From NCBI GenBank assembly GCA_003605115.1, contig QZKY01000010.1, positions 1-59,459 on the forward strand: DNA of 59,459 bases, read 5' to 3'. Source of the stretch: Oxalobacter sp. GTDB taxonomy: Bacteria > Pseudomonadota > Gammaproteobacteria > Burkholderiales > Burkholderiaceae_D. A program made the translations under genes and the position numbers. Position 1 is the first letter of the stretch, and each line of letters starts with the position of its first letter. Below the pieces are notes generated by a model. It made no database searches. It worked only from the letters and a program-made list of their open reading frames with translations, and was not told the DNA's origin. Positions 16,595 to 24,181 of the stretch are shown piece by piece.

Positions 16595-17131
16595 ATGTTC
16601 GACGACAATAAAAACAGAAAGTTGTCCATCCAGCTCATTGCACAAAACAACGGCCAGAGCACAAACGGCGGAGACATCATCGTTTGCAACGGTGCAGACG
16701 AATGCCCGCTCAAGCCGGAATACGCGTTACAAACCACCTTCGCTGAAAAGACCGGGATCTATTGCCCGCCCAAATCACGCGCCGAACTGAACTATCTGAT
16801 GGAAGAGCGCGGCCTCACCATCAAGGAGCTGCGCTGGGCGTGGTTTTTGAATTGCATCCGCTACGACAAAGATGCGCAGTGGCTTGTTTTTAGAACCTCG
16901 CTTGCCGAGCGCGCTTTTGCCACGGCGATGCTCGTCTTTTATGCCGTGTGCATCTTGTATTTCACGGTCGGCACGGCGAACGGATGGAACATCAAAGACG
17001 TGCTGGGGATACTGGCGTTTACCGGGCTGGCGTGGGTAAAGGTGCAGTTCTATTTTGTCCCGCAAGAAACCGCCCGCCGCGCGCGGTCGGCCATAGAAAA
17101 GTTCAGGCAGCGGGAAGTGCAGGTTACTTAA
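16595..17131 (+). CDS. Accessory membrane protein of the immunity region
   Basis: The 178-residue protein has a soluble N-terminal half (cysteine-containing CNGADECPLK, then NYLMEERGLTIKELRWAWFL). Two membrane helices follow (AFATAMLVFYAVCILYFTV and VLGILAFTGLAWVKVQFYFV), and it ends in a basic tail. It starts 6 nt after the repressor gene and is probably expressed in the lysogen. Superinfection exclusion is a reasonable guess from position, but there is no family match. Its last 86 bases are part of a 92-bp repeat found again at 17704. Confidence 0.55.
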   Translation: MFDDNKNRKLSIQLIAQNNGQSTNGGDIIVCNGADECPLKPEYALQTTFAEKTGIYCPPKSRAELNYLMEERGLTIKELRWAWFLNCIRYDKDAQWLVFRTSLAERAFATAMLVFYAVCILYFTVGTANGWNIKDVLGILAFTGLAWVKVQFYFVPQETARRARSAIEKFRQREVQVT

Positions 17132-17137
17132 AGGAGG
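17046..17137 (+). repeat. 92-bp direct repeat, copy 1
   Basis: This copy covers the 3' end and stop of the accessory membrane protein gene plus the ribosome-binding site AAAGGAGG used by the lipoprotein gene. Copy 2 at 17704-17795 is identical by eye over all 92 bases. Confidence 0.95.
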
Positions 17138-17142
17138 AATTT

Positions 17143-17697
17143 ATGAAGCGGATTGTGTTGCCGATAGCGGTAGTGGTGCTGGCGCTGCTTTCAGGATGCG
17201 ATATTGGCCCAGCGAAACCTGTAAAACCGGACGCGGAGAAAAAACCGCTTCAGATCCCGATACCGCCAAACACAAAACCAGAGATCGCCAAAAAAATCGA
17301 ACAGGCTAGCGCAACGCTGAATGCGTATTGCCCGGAAATATGGAAATACCTCCCCGACCTCAATGTCCAGCCCGCGAAATATGAGCGGGATGCGGATATA
17401 TATTCAGAGCGCCGTGAGTTCGGATGGAAAGATTTTGTCGAAGCGAAAGTCATCGTGGCGGATCAAACTAGGGTCGTGCCAACGACTTATCGAGCAGGCG
17501 GCCACACTTGTTACTTTAGGATGAGCAACAATGAGCTGACGGTTTCAAAAAAACCTTGTGTGAAAATATGCAATGGAGGTAATGACGCGGCAATTGAAGC
17601 CGGCTTCATATATGAGGGCAGCTGGTTCTTCAGTGAATCTCGGCCCGGCATACCTAACGCGGTGCGCACTTATTGCAAACTCACTAGGCAATGCTAA
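17143..17697 (+). CDS. Prophage lipoprotein, function unknown
   Basis: The ATG at 17143 follows a perfect AAAGGAGG. The 184-residue product has a lipoprotein signal (basic MKR, hydrophobic run, lipobox LLSGC with Cys at residue 20), a proline/lysine-rich linker and a domain with six further cysteines. It is flanked by the two copies of the 92-bp repeat, as if inserted as a unit. Lysogenic conversion or surface exclusion are possible roles, but there is no family match. Confidence 0.65.
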   Translation: MKRIVLPIAVVVLALLSGCDIGPAKPVKPDAEKKPLQIPIPPNTKPEIAKKIEQASATLNAYCPEIWKYLPDLNVQPAKYERDADIYSERREFGWKDFVEAKVIVADQTRVVPTTYRAGGHTCYFRMSNNELTVSKKPCVKICNGGNDAAIEAGFIYEGSWFFSESRPGIPNAVRTYCKLTRQC

Positions 17698-17703
17698 AGG
17701 CGT

Positions 17704-17795
17704 AGTTCTATTTTGTCCCGCAAGAAACCGCCCGCCGCGCGCGGTCGGCCATAGAAAAGTTCAGGCAGCGGGAAGTGCAGGTTACTTAAAGGAGG
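17704..17795 (+). repeat. 92-bp direct repeat, copy 2
   Basis: Identical to 17046-17137. Here it is non-coding apart from its final AAAGGAGG, which serves the nuclease gene at 17800. The arrangement suggests that the lipoprotein gene arrived by a duplication or recombination that copied the 3' end of the preceding gene. Confidence 0.95.
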
Positions 17796-17799
17796 GGTT

Positions 17800-18312
17800 G
17801 TGTCACGAGAGCGCACATTGATGACGAACATCATAGCCATCCTTCTGAGCGCGCTGCTGTTGTGTTTGCCAGCGCGCGCGGCAGAACTTCCAGGCAAGGT
17901 CATCGGCGTCACAGATGGCGACACAGTAAAAATCCTGATTGCCGGCCACAAACAAGAGCGGATCAGGCTGGCCGGTATAGACGCGCCGGAGCGCAGGCAG
18001 CCGTATGGTCAAAAATCACGGCAACACCTCTCGAATATGATTTTTGGCAGGCAGGTTGTAGTTGTGTGGAAAAAGCGAGACAGATACAAGCGCATCATCG
18101 GGAAGATCGTGCTGGACGAAAAAACTGACGTTGGCCTGGAACAGATAAAGGCGGGTTTGGCCTGGCATTACAAGGCTTACCAAAAGGATCAATCAGGTGA
18201 TGATCGACAAACATATGCAGACGCGGAGCTTCGCGCGCGAGACAAAAGGGCTGGCTTGTGGAGCGATGCAAATCCAGTCGCGCCCTGGGCATGGCGGCGT
18301 AACGGGAAATGA
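17800..18312 (+). CDS. Secreted thermonuclease-like nuclease (SNase family)
   Basis: A GTG at 17800 after GGAGG gives 170 residues with a signal peptide ending near ARAA. The staphylococcal-nuclease fold motifs are present: D41 in DGDTVKI, R56, D61 and E64 in IRLAGIDAPE, and R98 in DRYKRIIGKI. These correspond to SNase D21, R35, D40, E43 and R87, so catalysis is likely. The enzyme would cut nucleic acid in the periplasm or outside, perhaps incoming phage DNA or external DNA. It is part of the accessory block. Confidence 0.85.
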   Translation: MSRERTLMTNIIAILLSALLLCLPARAAELPGKVIGVTDGDTVKILIAGHKQERIRLAGIDAPERRQPYGQKSRQHLSNMIFGRQVVVVWKKRDRYKRIIGKIVLDEKTDVGLEQIKAGLAWHYKAYQKDQSGDDRQTYADAELRARDKRAGLWSDANPVAPWAWRRNGK

Positions 18313-18348
18313 GATGAGCTGATTGCTTGATTTGATGGGGGCAAAATA

Positions 18349-19212
18349 ATGTTGAAAAATTACGGTGTTCGATTCTACGCTGGGAATTTCGGTAACGATG
18401 CTGCAAAGGTAAGCCAAATACTGTCAGGCATAGAAGCACGCATTCGAGACGGCGCTTCCTCTCCCCAGTTCCATGAGCAAGAGGTGGTTTATGAATTGCG
18501 GGACTTTATCTCTTTTAATAATGGGGCCGCATACAGAGGTGTTTTTGCTGTATTGCGAGACGACGCCCCAAACATCAGGCAAGCCAATGGTGAAGAGCGC
18601 CCTATTGCTCTTGGCGAAAACGAACGCCTCATTGAAAAGAATCATTTTTTATTTTTTAGAGCCAATGAACTTTTGGTCTGGCAAGTGAATAGTCGAGGCA
18701 GCCATGTCCGCAGGTTTGAGCGGTTCTTGAGTAACGCATCGGATAGCACGGTAACGCTGGATGATGTTTTGAATAAAGCCTCTCTCGACAGGCTGAATAG
18801 AGGGATCGTCAAGCGCATCAGGATTAGAGTTGGGAAGCCAAGAAACGCTGTGCAGATCGACCCGCACAATTGGGAAGACGCCACCTTCTCAATGCTCAAT
18901 GGTGTAAACGGCAGCTCACTTACACTGGAGGTTTCAACGAGACGAAAACAACAAGGTCTGTCAGACAACGTAAAGGAGGCGGTACACCGACTTTTAGATA
19001 GAGGTGAAACAAAGTCGCTTCAGGTAAAATTGCTTGGCGAGCAGGAGCCTATAGATTTGTTTGCGGATTGCATCAAGGATTCTGTGTCAGTTGAAATGAA
19101 TGGTCTTTACCCTATCCCGGAAAGTATGTTTGCCGCGCTCGGCGCGGCAAAGGATCGGCAAGCGGAGGCGTTGAATGCGTATTTTGGCGAAGGAAATAAT
19201 ATTCTGGAGTAA
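18349..19212 (+). CDS. Unknown accessory protein paired with a membrane protein
   Basis: The 287-residue soluble protein has no signal or membrane segment and no family that I recognise. Notable stretches are LRDFISFNNGAAYRGVFAVLRDD, FFRANELLVWQVNSRG and the C-terminal FAALGAAKDRQAEAL. Base composition is lower in GC than the phage around it, which suggests later acquisition. It overlaps the next gene by 38 nt, so the two are translated as a unit. The layout of cytosolic protein plus small membrane protein is common in phage-exclusion and defence loci, but this is inference only. Confidence 0.6.
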   Translation: MLKNYGVRFYAGNFGNDAAKVSQILSGIEARIRDGASSPQFHEQEVVYELRDFISFNNGAAYRGVFAVLRDDAPNIRQANGEERPIALGENERLIEKNHFLFFRANELLVWQVNSRGSHVRRFERFLSNASDSTVTLDDVLNKASLDRLNRGIVKRIRIRVGKPRNAVQIDPHNWEDATFSMLNGVNGSSLTLEVSTRRKQQGLSDNVKEAVHRLLDRGETKSLQVKLLGEQEPIDLFADCIKDSVSVEMNGLYPIPESMFAALGAAKDRQAEALNAYFGEGNNILE

Positions 19213-19621
19213 GAGCGCGCTTGTTGCTGTAGCGGTTTCATTTGCCGCGCATTATTTCGGAGCGCTTGATAAGCTGGCCGCCGGCGATCTCAGAGCCGCT
19301 GCAGGAGTTCTTGCTCAAATTGGTGCAACGATGCTTGGTTTTGTGTTGGCCGCCCTCGCGATATTGGCTACCATGTCGAATTCAAAACTGGTCAGGAATA
19401 TGGGGAGAACCGGCCATTATCAGGTGCTGCTTCAGAGAATGTTTGTATGCGTTGGGGCATTCGGCCTTGTGACGATGGCTGGAGTGACCGTCATCTTCCT
19501 GCCCGTAGTAACTGGGGTTTGCGCTTATGTGCTGTCGGGGTTCAGTCTCTTGTCCATTGTGTTGTTGGTGGATGTTTCGCGCAAATTTTGGAAGGTCCTC
19601 CATCACTTCAACCCTGAGTAA
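19175..19621 (+). CDS. Four-helix membrane protein, partner of the preceding gene
   Basis: The 148-residue protein starts at 19175 after GGAGG. It has about four membrane helices (around residues 12-28, 45-66, 88-110 and 112-132). The motif GATMLGFVLAALAILATMSNSKLVRNMGRTGHYQVLL is of a kind often seen in small membrane partners of defence or exclusion genes. It is co-translated with the upstream gene and followed by a terminator, so it closes the accessory operon. Confidence 0.6.
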   Translation: MRILAKEIIFWSKSALVAVAVSFAAHYFGALDKLAAGDLRAAAGVLAQIGATMLGFVLAALAILATMSNSKLVRNMGRTGHYQVLLQRMFVCVGAFGLVTMAGVTVIFLPVVTGVCAYVLSGFSLLSIVLLVDVSRKFWKVLHHFNPE

Positions 19622-19627
19622 CTTGAT

Positions 19628-19682
19628 CGCCTGAAAAAAATGGACAACGCATTTCCAAACCAGCCGTTTTCAGGCGTTTTTT
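19628..19682 (+). terminator. Terminator of the accessory operon
   Basis: A perfect 10-bp stem CGCCTGAAAA/TTTTCAGGCG (19628-19637 with 19667-19676) with a 29-base loop is followed by six T. It lies 7 nt after the stop of the membrane gene and insulates the late operon. Between 19683 and 19872 I see no gene. Confidence 0.65.
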
Positions 19683-19872
19683 CCGTCAGGCCGCTACCTC
19701 CCATCATCTTTTTCCCGCGAGGTACTTTATAAAGGCCTGTAAAGGTGTTCCCGGGGATTTTTGTTCGGGTGCTTCAACCGCTTGTTGAGTTTGCGGCCGA
19801 AATGGTAGTATGCTGTCGATGGTTTGGCTCGCTTTCGGCGAAAAAACCATCATCGATCACCACAACGTCCCC

Positions 19873-19905
19873 AAGGGAGTGAAGCGCTTCACTCCCTTTT
19901 CTTTT
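19873..19905 (+). promoter_or_regulatory. Dyad/terminator-like element before the rightward late operon
   Basis: A perfect palindrome with 13-base arms, AAGGGAGTGAAGC and GCTTCACTCCCTT (19873-19898), is followed by a T-rich run. It contains GGGAGTGA-N6-TCACTCCC, identical in half-sites and spacing to the element at 7485-7514. It stands 32 nt before the first gene of the head operon. Confidence 0.7.
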
Positions 19906-19930
19906 GTCCGCCAGCGTCAAGATGCTGGGG

Positions 19931-21043
19931 ATGAAACCACAGCGCACAAAACCTATCTCCATCGGCCAGGTCGCCCTGGCTGTTTGCTCTGCCACAGCAG
20001 GTGAAGCACGCACTGTCAGTCAGCGTGTGCTGATCCTGCCCTTTGGCGAGTTCCGGGGGTTGAACGGCTTGCCGACAGATGTGCCCTTCTGGCGCGCCAC
20101 CAACAGCGGCGGCAAAAAGATCGCAGCTGCCATCAACGCGCGCAATACGGCCACCGTCATTGACTACGACCACCAGACGCTCTTCGCTTCCAAGACGGGC
20201 GTCAAGGCCGTGGCGGCGTGCTGGTTTTCGAAAGTCGAGTGGGTGGATGGCGTTGGCCTTTTCACGACAGACGCTAACTGGACCGCTGCCGCCGCCGCGC
20301 ATATTGAAGCCGATGAGTTTCGTTACATCAGCCCGGTTTTTTCGTACCACAAAAAAACGGGCGAGGTAACCGCCCTCATCAACGCTGCGCTGACCAATAC
20401 CCCGAACCTCGACAACATGGCCGATGTGGCCGCGTTGGCGATCCAATCCATAACCATACAGGAGGAACCGATGGATGAACTGATCGAGCAGCTTCGCTGG
20501 CTGCTGAACCTGCCCATTAGCGCTGGTGCTGATGAGGTCACGTCTGAGCTGCAAAAGCTCATTGACAAACTCAAAGGCACCGGTGAGGCAACCGCCGCTA
20601 ACGGCTTTGACCTGGCGGCGTATCTCGCCAAGGCGGAGACGGCGATCGCGGTCAACTCACAGGCCGCCGCTTCCCCCGCTTCGCCCGATCCGGCGCAGTA
20701 CGCGCCGATAGCGGATTTGCAGGCTGTGCAAAGGGAGCTCAATGAGTTGCGCACCGCTGCCAACGCGCAGCAGGTCGATGCGCTGATTAACCCGGCGCTG
20801 GAGTCCGGCGCGCTGTTGCCCGCTCAGGAAGTCTGGGCGCGCGAGCTGGGCAGAACGAACATTGCGGCGTTGTCGCAATTCGTCTCCACCCTGGTTGCCC
20901 CGGCTGCTTTTGGCGGCACGCAAACTGGCGGTAAGCCGCCCGCGCAGAGCACTTCGCCTGCCGGGCTGACCGATGCCGAGCTGGCTGTTTGCTCGCAAAT
21001 GGGCATTGAACCGGAAGCGTTCGCCAAAACGAAGGCTGCCTAA
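19931..21043 (+). CDS. I: Head maturation protease / scaffold, Mu I type
   Basis: From the ATG at 19931 the protein has 370 residues and matches the Mu I protease family in its N-terminal part (QRVLILPFGEFRGL, VIDYDHQTLFA, YISPVFSYH). The C-terminal 190 residues form the helical scaffold. The protease cuts the scaffold during prohead maturation. An ATG at 19922 and a TTG at 19904 are alternative starts; ribosome-binding signals are weak. It opens the rightward late operon. Confidence 0.88.
   Translation: MKPQRTKPISIGQVALAVCSATAGEARTVSQRVLILPFGEFRGLNGLPTDVPFWRATNSGGKKIAAAINARNTATVIDYDHQTLFASKTGVKAVAACWFSKVEWVDGVGLFTTDANWTAAAAAHIEADEFRYISPVFSYHKKTGEVTALINAALTNTPNLDNMADVAALAIQSITIQEEPMDELIEQLRWLLNLPISAGADEVTSELQKLIDKLKGTGEATAANGFDLAAYLAKAETAIAVNSQAAASPASPDPAQYAPIADLQAVQRELNELRTAANAQQVDALINPALESGALLPAQEVWARELGRTNIAALSQFVSTLVAPAAFGGTQTGGKPPAQSTSPAGLTDAELAVCSQMGIEPEAFAKTKAA
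20471..21043 (+). CDS. Internal in-frame scaffold protein, Mu Z-like
   Basis: A strong ribosome-binding site (GGAGGA, 20461-20466) precedes an in-frame ATG inside the protease gene. It would give a separate 190-residue protein beginning MDELIEQLRWLLNLP. Mu and lambda make their scaffold in the same nested way (Z inside I, Nu3 inside C). The product is helical and alanine-rich, as scaffolds are. Confidence 0.7.
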   Translation: MDELIEQLRWLLNLPISAGADEVTSELQKLIDKLKGTGEATAANGFDLAAYLAKAETAIAVNSQAAASPASPDPAQYAPIADLQAVQRELNELRTAANAQQVDALINPALESGALLPAQEVWARELGRTNIAALSQFVSTLVAPAAFGGTQTGGKPPAQSTSPAGLTDAELAVCSQMGIEPEAFAKTKAA

Positions 21044-21067
21044 CCCTCACTACATAAGGAGTAAGAA

Positions 21068-21472
21068 ATGGGTGCATTGACTGAAGATCGCAACACCCCT
21101 CGCAAAGAGGGTCTTTCCATTCCGGTGCCGGTCGCGGCTAGCGTGAAAATTTTCACGGGCGCGCTGCTAGCGGCCGATGCGGATGGCTACGCCACGCCGG
21201 GCGCAACCGCTACCACCCTGACCTATCTGGGGATGGCGGAAGAAACGGTGGACAACACCGACGGCGCCGATGGCGCAAAGAACGTCTTGATTCGTCGCGG
21301 CGAAGCGTTTCAGTTCGCGAACGACGGGACTGACCCGGTTACGCAGGCATCGATGGGCAAGGTTTGCTACATCGTCGATGACCAGACTGTGGCGGCCACC
21401 AGCGGCACCAATACCCGCTCTGCCGCTGGCACCGTGATCGGCATTGATGCCGATGGCGTGTGGGTGCTCTAA
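21068..21472 (+). CDS. Head decoration-like protein
   Basis: The 134-residue protein lies between scaffold and major capsid genes, the usual place of a capsid-stabilising or decoration protein. Its small beta-rich sequence (GLSIPVPVAASVKIFTGALLA, then YLGMAEETVDN and GDPVTQ-like repeats) resembles the DUF2190 structural cement family. The assignment rests on position and general pattern. Confidence 0.65.
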   Translation: MGALTEDRNTPRKEGLSIPVPVAASVKIFTGALLAADADGYATPGATATTLTYLGMAEETVDNTDGADGAKNVLIRRGEAFQFANDGTDPVTQASMGKVCYIVDDQTVAATSGTNTRSAAGTVIGIDADGVWVL

Positions 21473-21499
21473 CAATTTCACGCAAAGGAGAACAACATC

Positions 21500-22411
21500 A
21501 TGTTGATCAATAAAGAGAACCTTCGCTCCATTTTTACGGGGCTCAAAACCATTTTCAACAACGCACTGACGGCCAAGCCCGGCACCTGGCAGACAACCGC
21601 CATGGAAGTGCCGTCTACCGGCGCAGGCGAAGATTACGCCTGGCTGACGCGCTTCCCGAAGATGAAGAAATGGGTGGGCGACAAAGTCATCAAGGCGATC
21701 GCTGCCGTCAAGTTTTATGTGGCCAACGAAGACTGGGAAACGACGATTGCCGTCAAACGCAATGACATCGAAGATGACCGGATGGGCATCTATCAGACGC
21801 AGACGAAGATGGCGGCAGAATCCGCTGCCGAGCTGCGCGACATCATTGTGGATGATCTGAAAAACAACGCGTTCACGGCGACCTGTTTTGACGGCAAGGC
21901 GTTTTATGCGACCAATCATCCGGTCGGCAAAACGGTCGTCTCCAACAAGGGTACGAAAAAACTTTCTTCCGCCACGAAGGCTGCCGCTGTTGCCAGTTTG
22001 GGCGCGGCGATCACGGCCATCATGAACTTGAAGGATGAAGAAGGCATGCCGCTGCGCCTGGTGCCGGATACGCTGGAAGTGCCGGCTGCCCTGCTGGCTA
22101 CCGCCAAAACTTTGTGCGAGGCCGACAAGCTGGACGATAACTCGCCCAACCCGTACCGCAACGTGCTCAAGGTGCTGGTGAATCCGGCGCTGACTTCTGC
22201 GGACGCGTGGATGGTGCATGTGACCAGCAAGGACTCGATCAAGCCGTTTGTGATCCAGATGCGCAAGTCGCCGGTCTTTGTCTCTCAAACCAGCGAAGAA
22301 AACGACGACGTGTTTAACCGTGGCGAATACAAGTTCGGTGCGGAAGCGCGTGCGACCGGCGTATATGGCTTCTGGCAGCTGTCTTACGGCAGCGACGGTT
22401 CGGTAGCGTAA
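21500..22411 (+). CDS. T: Major capsid protein, Mu T type
   Basis: The 303-residue protein matches the Mu gpT family: N-terminal LINKENLRSIFTGLKTIFN, the central GRVDDR-equivalent NDIEDDRMGIYQ, and the C-terminal EYKFGAEARATGVYGFWQLSYGS. It forms the HK97-fold shell. It has a good ribosome-binding site (AAAGGAGA) and normal length for the family. Confidence 0.95.
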   Translation: MLINKENLRSIFTGLKTIFNNALTAKPGTWQTTAMEVPSTGAGEDYAWLTRFPKMKKWVGDKVIKAIAAVKFYVANEDWETTIAVKRNDIEDDRMGIYQTQTKMAAESAAELRDIIVDDLKNNAFTATCFDGKAFYATNHPVGKTVVSNKGTKKLSSATKAAAVASLGAAITAIMNLKDEEGMPLRLVPDTLEVPAALLATAKTLCEADKLDDNSPNPYRNVLKVLVNPALTSADAWMVHVTSKDSIKPFVIQMRKSPVFVSQTSEENDDVFNRGEYKFGAEARATGVYGFWQLSYGSDGSVA

Positions 22412-22427
22412 GCGTAAGGAACACGAC

Positions 22428-22925
22428 ATGTGGATTGACGCCTCCGGACTGACAGCGCGATTTGGCGCGGAAGAGATCGCACAGCGCGCCGATCGCGGCG
22501 TGCCGCGCCTGGTCTCCGCCGAAATGCTGATCGTGCTGATTGCCGGAGGTGACATGTCCGCCTTCACGCAGGAAGAGCAAACTGCCACGCAGCGCGCGCT
22601 GCTTGTCATTGAAACGGCGATTGCGGACGCCAACAGCGTCGTCAACGGTTATCTGGCCGGGCGGTACAAGTTGCCGATCACTCCCGTGCCTTTGTCCGTG
22701 CAGCGATTTGCCGGCGATATAGCGCGCTACATGATCTATGACGATCAGGCGACCGACACGATCCAGAAACGCTACGACGCTGCGATCAAGGTGCTGGGCG
22801 ATATTTCGCGCGGTGTTGTGAATCTTGGCGACCAATCCAGCGCGCAACCCACGCCAACAGGCGGCGCGGTGCGAATTGAGTCTGGCGGTTCGGTATGGCG
22901 ACGCGACCAGGGAGGCTTCATTTGA
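22428..22925 (+). CDS. Head-tail connector protein, Mu gp36/J type (DUF1320)
   Basis: The 165-residue product fits DUF1320: DASGLTARFGAEEIAQ at the N-terminus, then IETAIADANSVVNGYLAGRYKLPI and ARYMIYDD. Proteins of this family complete the portal vertex. It is followed directly by the virion morphogenesis gene, which starts before its stop codon. Confidence 0.88.
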   Translation: MWIDASGLTARFGAEEIAQRADRGVPRLVSAEMLIVLIAGGDMSAFTQEEQTATQRALLVIETAIADANSVVNGYLAGRYKLPITPVPLSVQRFAGDIARYMIYDDQATDTIQKRYDAAIKVLGDISRGVVNLGDQSSAQPTPTGGAVRIESGGSVWRRDQGGFI

Positions 22926-23368
22926 AAACCACTTTCGAAGTTCTCAGCCTCGCCCGGGTTGAAACCATCCTGGGCGCGCTGCGCTCGGAGGGTGCCAACA
23001 TGGCGCCGGCCATGCGCGAGATTGCGACGCTTGGGGAATCTTTCACCCGCATGCACTTTCGCCTGCAAGCAGGGCCGGATGGCAAGGCGTGGAAGCCGAG
23101 CTTGCGCGCGAGGATGACCGGCGGCAGAACGCTGATCAAAAGCGGGATGCTGCGTGATTCCATCTCCAGCGGGTCAAATGCGCAGTATGCGCAGTGGGGC
23201 GTTAATCGCACGTATGCTGCCATTCACCAGTTCGGCGGCAATGCCGGGCGCGGTGGCAAGGTCAAAATCCCGGCACGTCCGTTTTTGGGTATCAGCAGCG
23301 CGCACCAGGATGAAATCGCGACCGTCTTGATGCGGCGTCTTGGAAAGGTGATGGCAAATGCTGGCTGA
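22922..23368 (+). CDS. G: Virion morphogenesis protein, Mu G / tail-completion type
   Basis: A TTG at 22922, 6 nt after GGAGG, gives 148 residues. Features of the family are FTRMHFRLQAGPDGKAWKP, a central RTLIKSGMLRDSI and the C-terminal PARPFLGIS. The role is head-tail joining. In Mu the G gene lies next to F. Here it lies after the DUF1320 gene in the other arm, so its position differs. An ATG at 22895 is an alternative start overlapping the previous gene. Confidence 0.85.
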   Translation: MKTTFEVLSLARVETILGALRSEGANMAPAMREIATLGESFTRMHFRLQAGPDGKAWKPSLRARMTGGRTLIKSGMLRDSISSGSNAQYAQWGVNRTYAAIHQFGGNAGRGGKVKIPARPFLGISSAHQDEIATVLMRRLGKVMANAG

Positions 23369-23975
23369 AATCGAAACCGGCATCGTCGATGCGCTCAAAG
23401 CGTGTTTGATTGCGAAGCACGTGCGCGAGATCGACGCCCTGCCGGATCTGGATGGCGATGCGCTGGTCAACCGCTTTGCCGTTCACGCGCCTGCCATTTA
23501 CGTGAGCCTCGGCTCGTTTGCGGTTGCCGACGGCATTGCAAAGGTCGTGGCGGATATCGCATGCGTGGCGCGCAACGCATCCGGCCACAAGGCCGCGCGC
23601 CAGGGCGATGGCAAGCGCATTGGTTTGTACGAAATGCTGGATCGCGTGGCAGCCATCATGGACGGCGCGCAAGCAGGCGGTTGTGGATGGCGTGCCAGCC
23701 GGGTCGATTTTGTGGAAAGCGAGCAGCTGCTCAAAAACGGCCTGCATGTCGGCATCGTGCGGATTGAAACAAGCGGCGCAGCCTTGCCCGCCGTGATCGG
23801 TGATGAGAGCACGGCGGATCTGGGGGCGCTACAGGAATTCTTGACCTTCGGTGCGCAAATCGACGTTGCACCACATGAAACACCAGAAGAGCATCAGATG
23901 TGGCTGAAAGAGCCGCCTGACCATACGGCATCCAGGCCGGAACTGATCGACATAACCCCAATCAGGGAGGAATAA
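23358..23975 (+). CDS. Tail-completion protein, Mu gp37-like (DUF1834)
   Basis: The 205-residue product matches DUF1834 (Mu gp37/K position), with the N-terminal MLAEIETGIVDALKA and the later GLYEMLDRV. It overlaps the preceding gene by 11 nt and ends directly before the DUF2635 gene. It is probably a tail terminator or connector component. Confidence 0.82.
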   Translation: MLAEIETGIVDALKACLIAKHVREIDALPDLDGDALVNRFAVHAPAIYVSLGSFAVADGIAKVVADIACVARNASGHKAARQGDGKRIGLYEMLDRVAAIMDGAQAGGCGWRASRVDFVESEQLLKNGLHVGIVRIETSGAALPAVIGDESTADLGALQEFLTFGAQIDVAPHETPEEHQMWLKEPPDHTASRPELIDITPIREE

Positions 23976-24179
23976 ATGACGGACATCATCGCAAAACCTA
24001 TCAAGGGCAAGCGTGTGCGCATGGAAAGCGGGAAAATTCTGCCGCTTGAAGGCGCGCGCGTTCCCAGAACTAGCTTCTGGCTGCGCCGTGCAAATGACGG
24101 CGATGTCGAGCTCCTGCCGCTGCCGGTCGCAAAGGCTGCGACATCAGTGGCGAAACCTGAAACCAAGACGAAGGATTGA
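23976..24179 (+). CDS. DUF2635 small tail protein (Mu gp38-like)
   Basis: The 67-residue protein carries the family pattern RVRMESGKILPLEGARVPRTSFWLRRANDGDVEL. DUF2635 proteins always stand just before the tail sheath gene in Mu-like phages. Their function is unknown. Start and stop abut both neighbours. Confidence 0.82.
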   Translation: MTDIIAKPIKGKRVRMESGKILPLEGARVPRTSFWLRRANDGDVELLPLPVAKAATSVAKPETKTKD

Positions 24180-24181
24180 TC

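Noticed and set aside
21167-22645. 492-codon frame opposite the capsid genes
   Set aside because: It is a shadow of the decoration and capsid genes, rich in His and Arg, without a ribosome-binding site.
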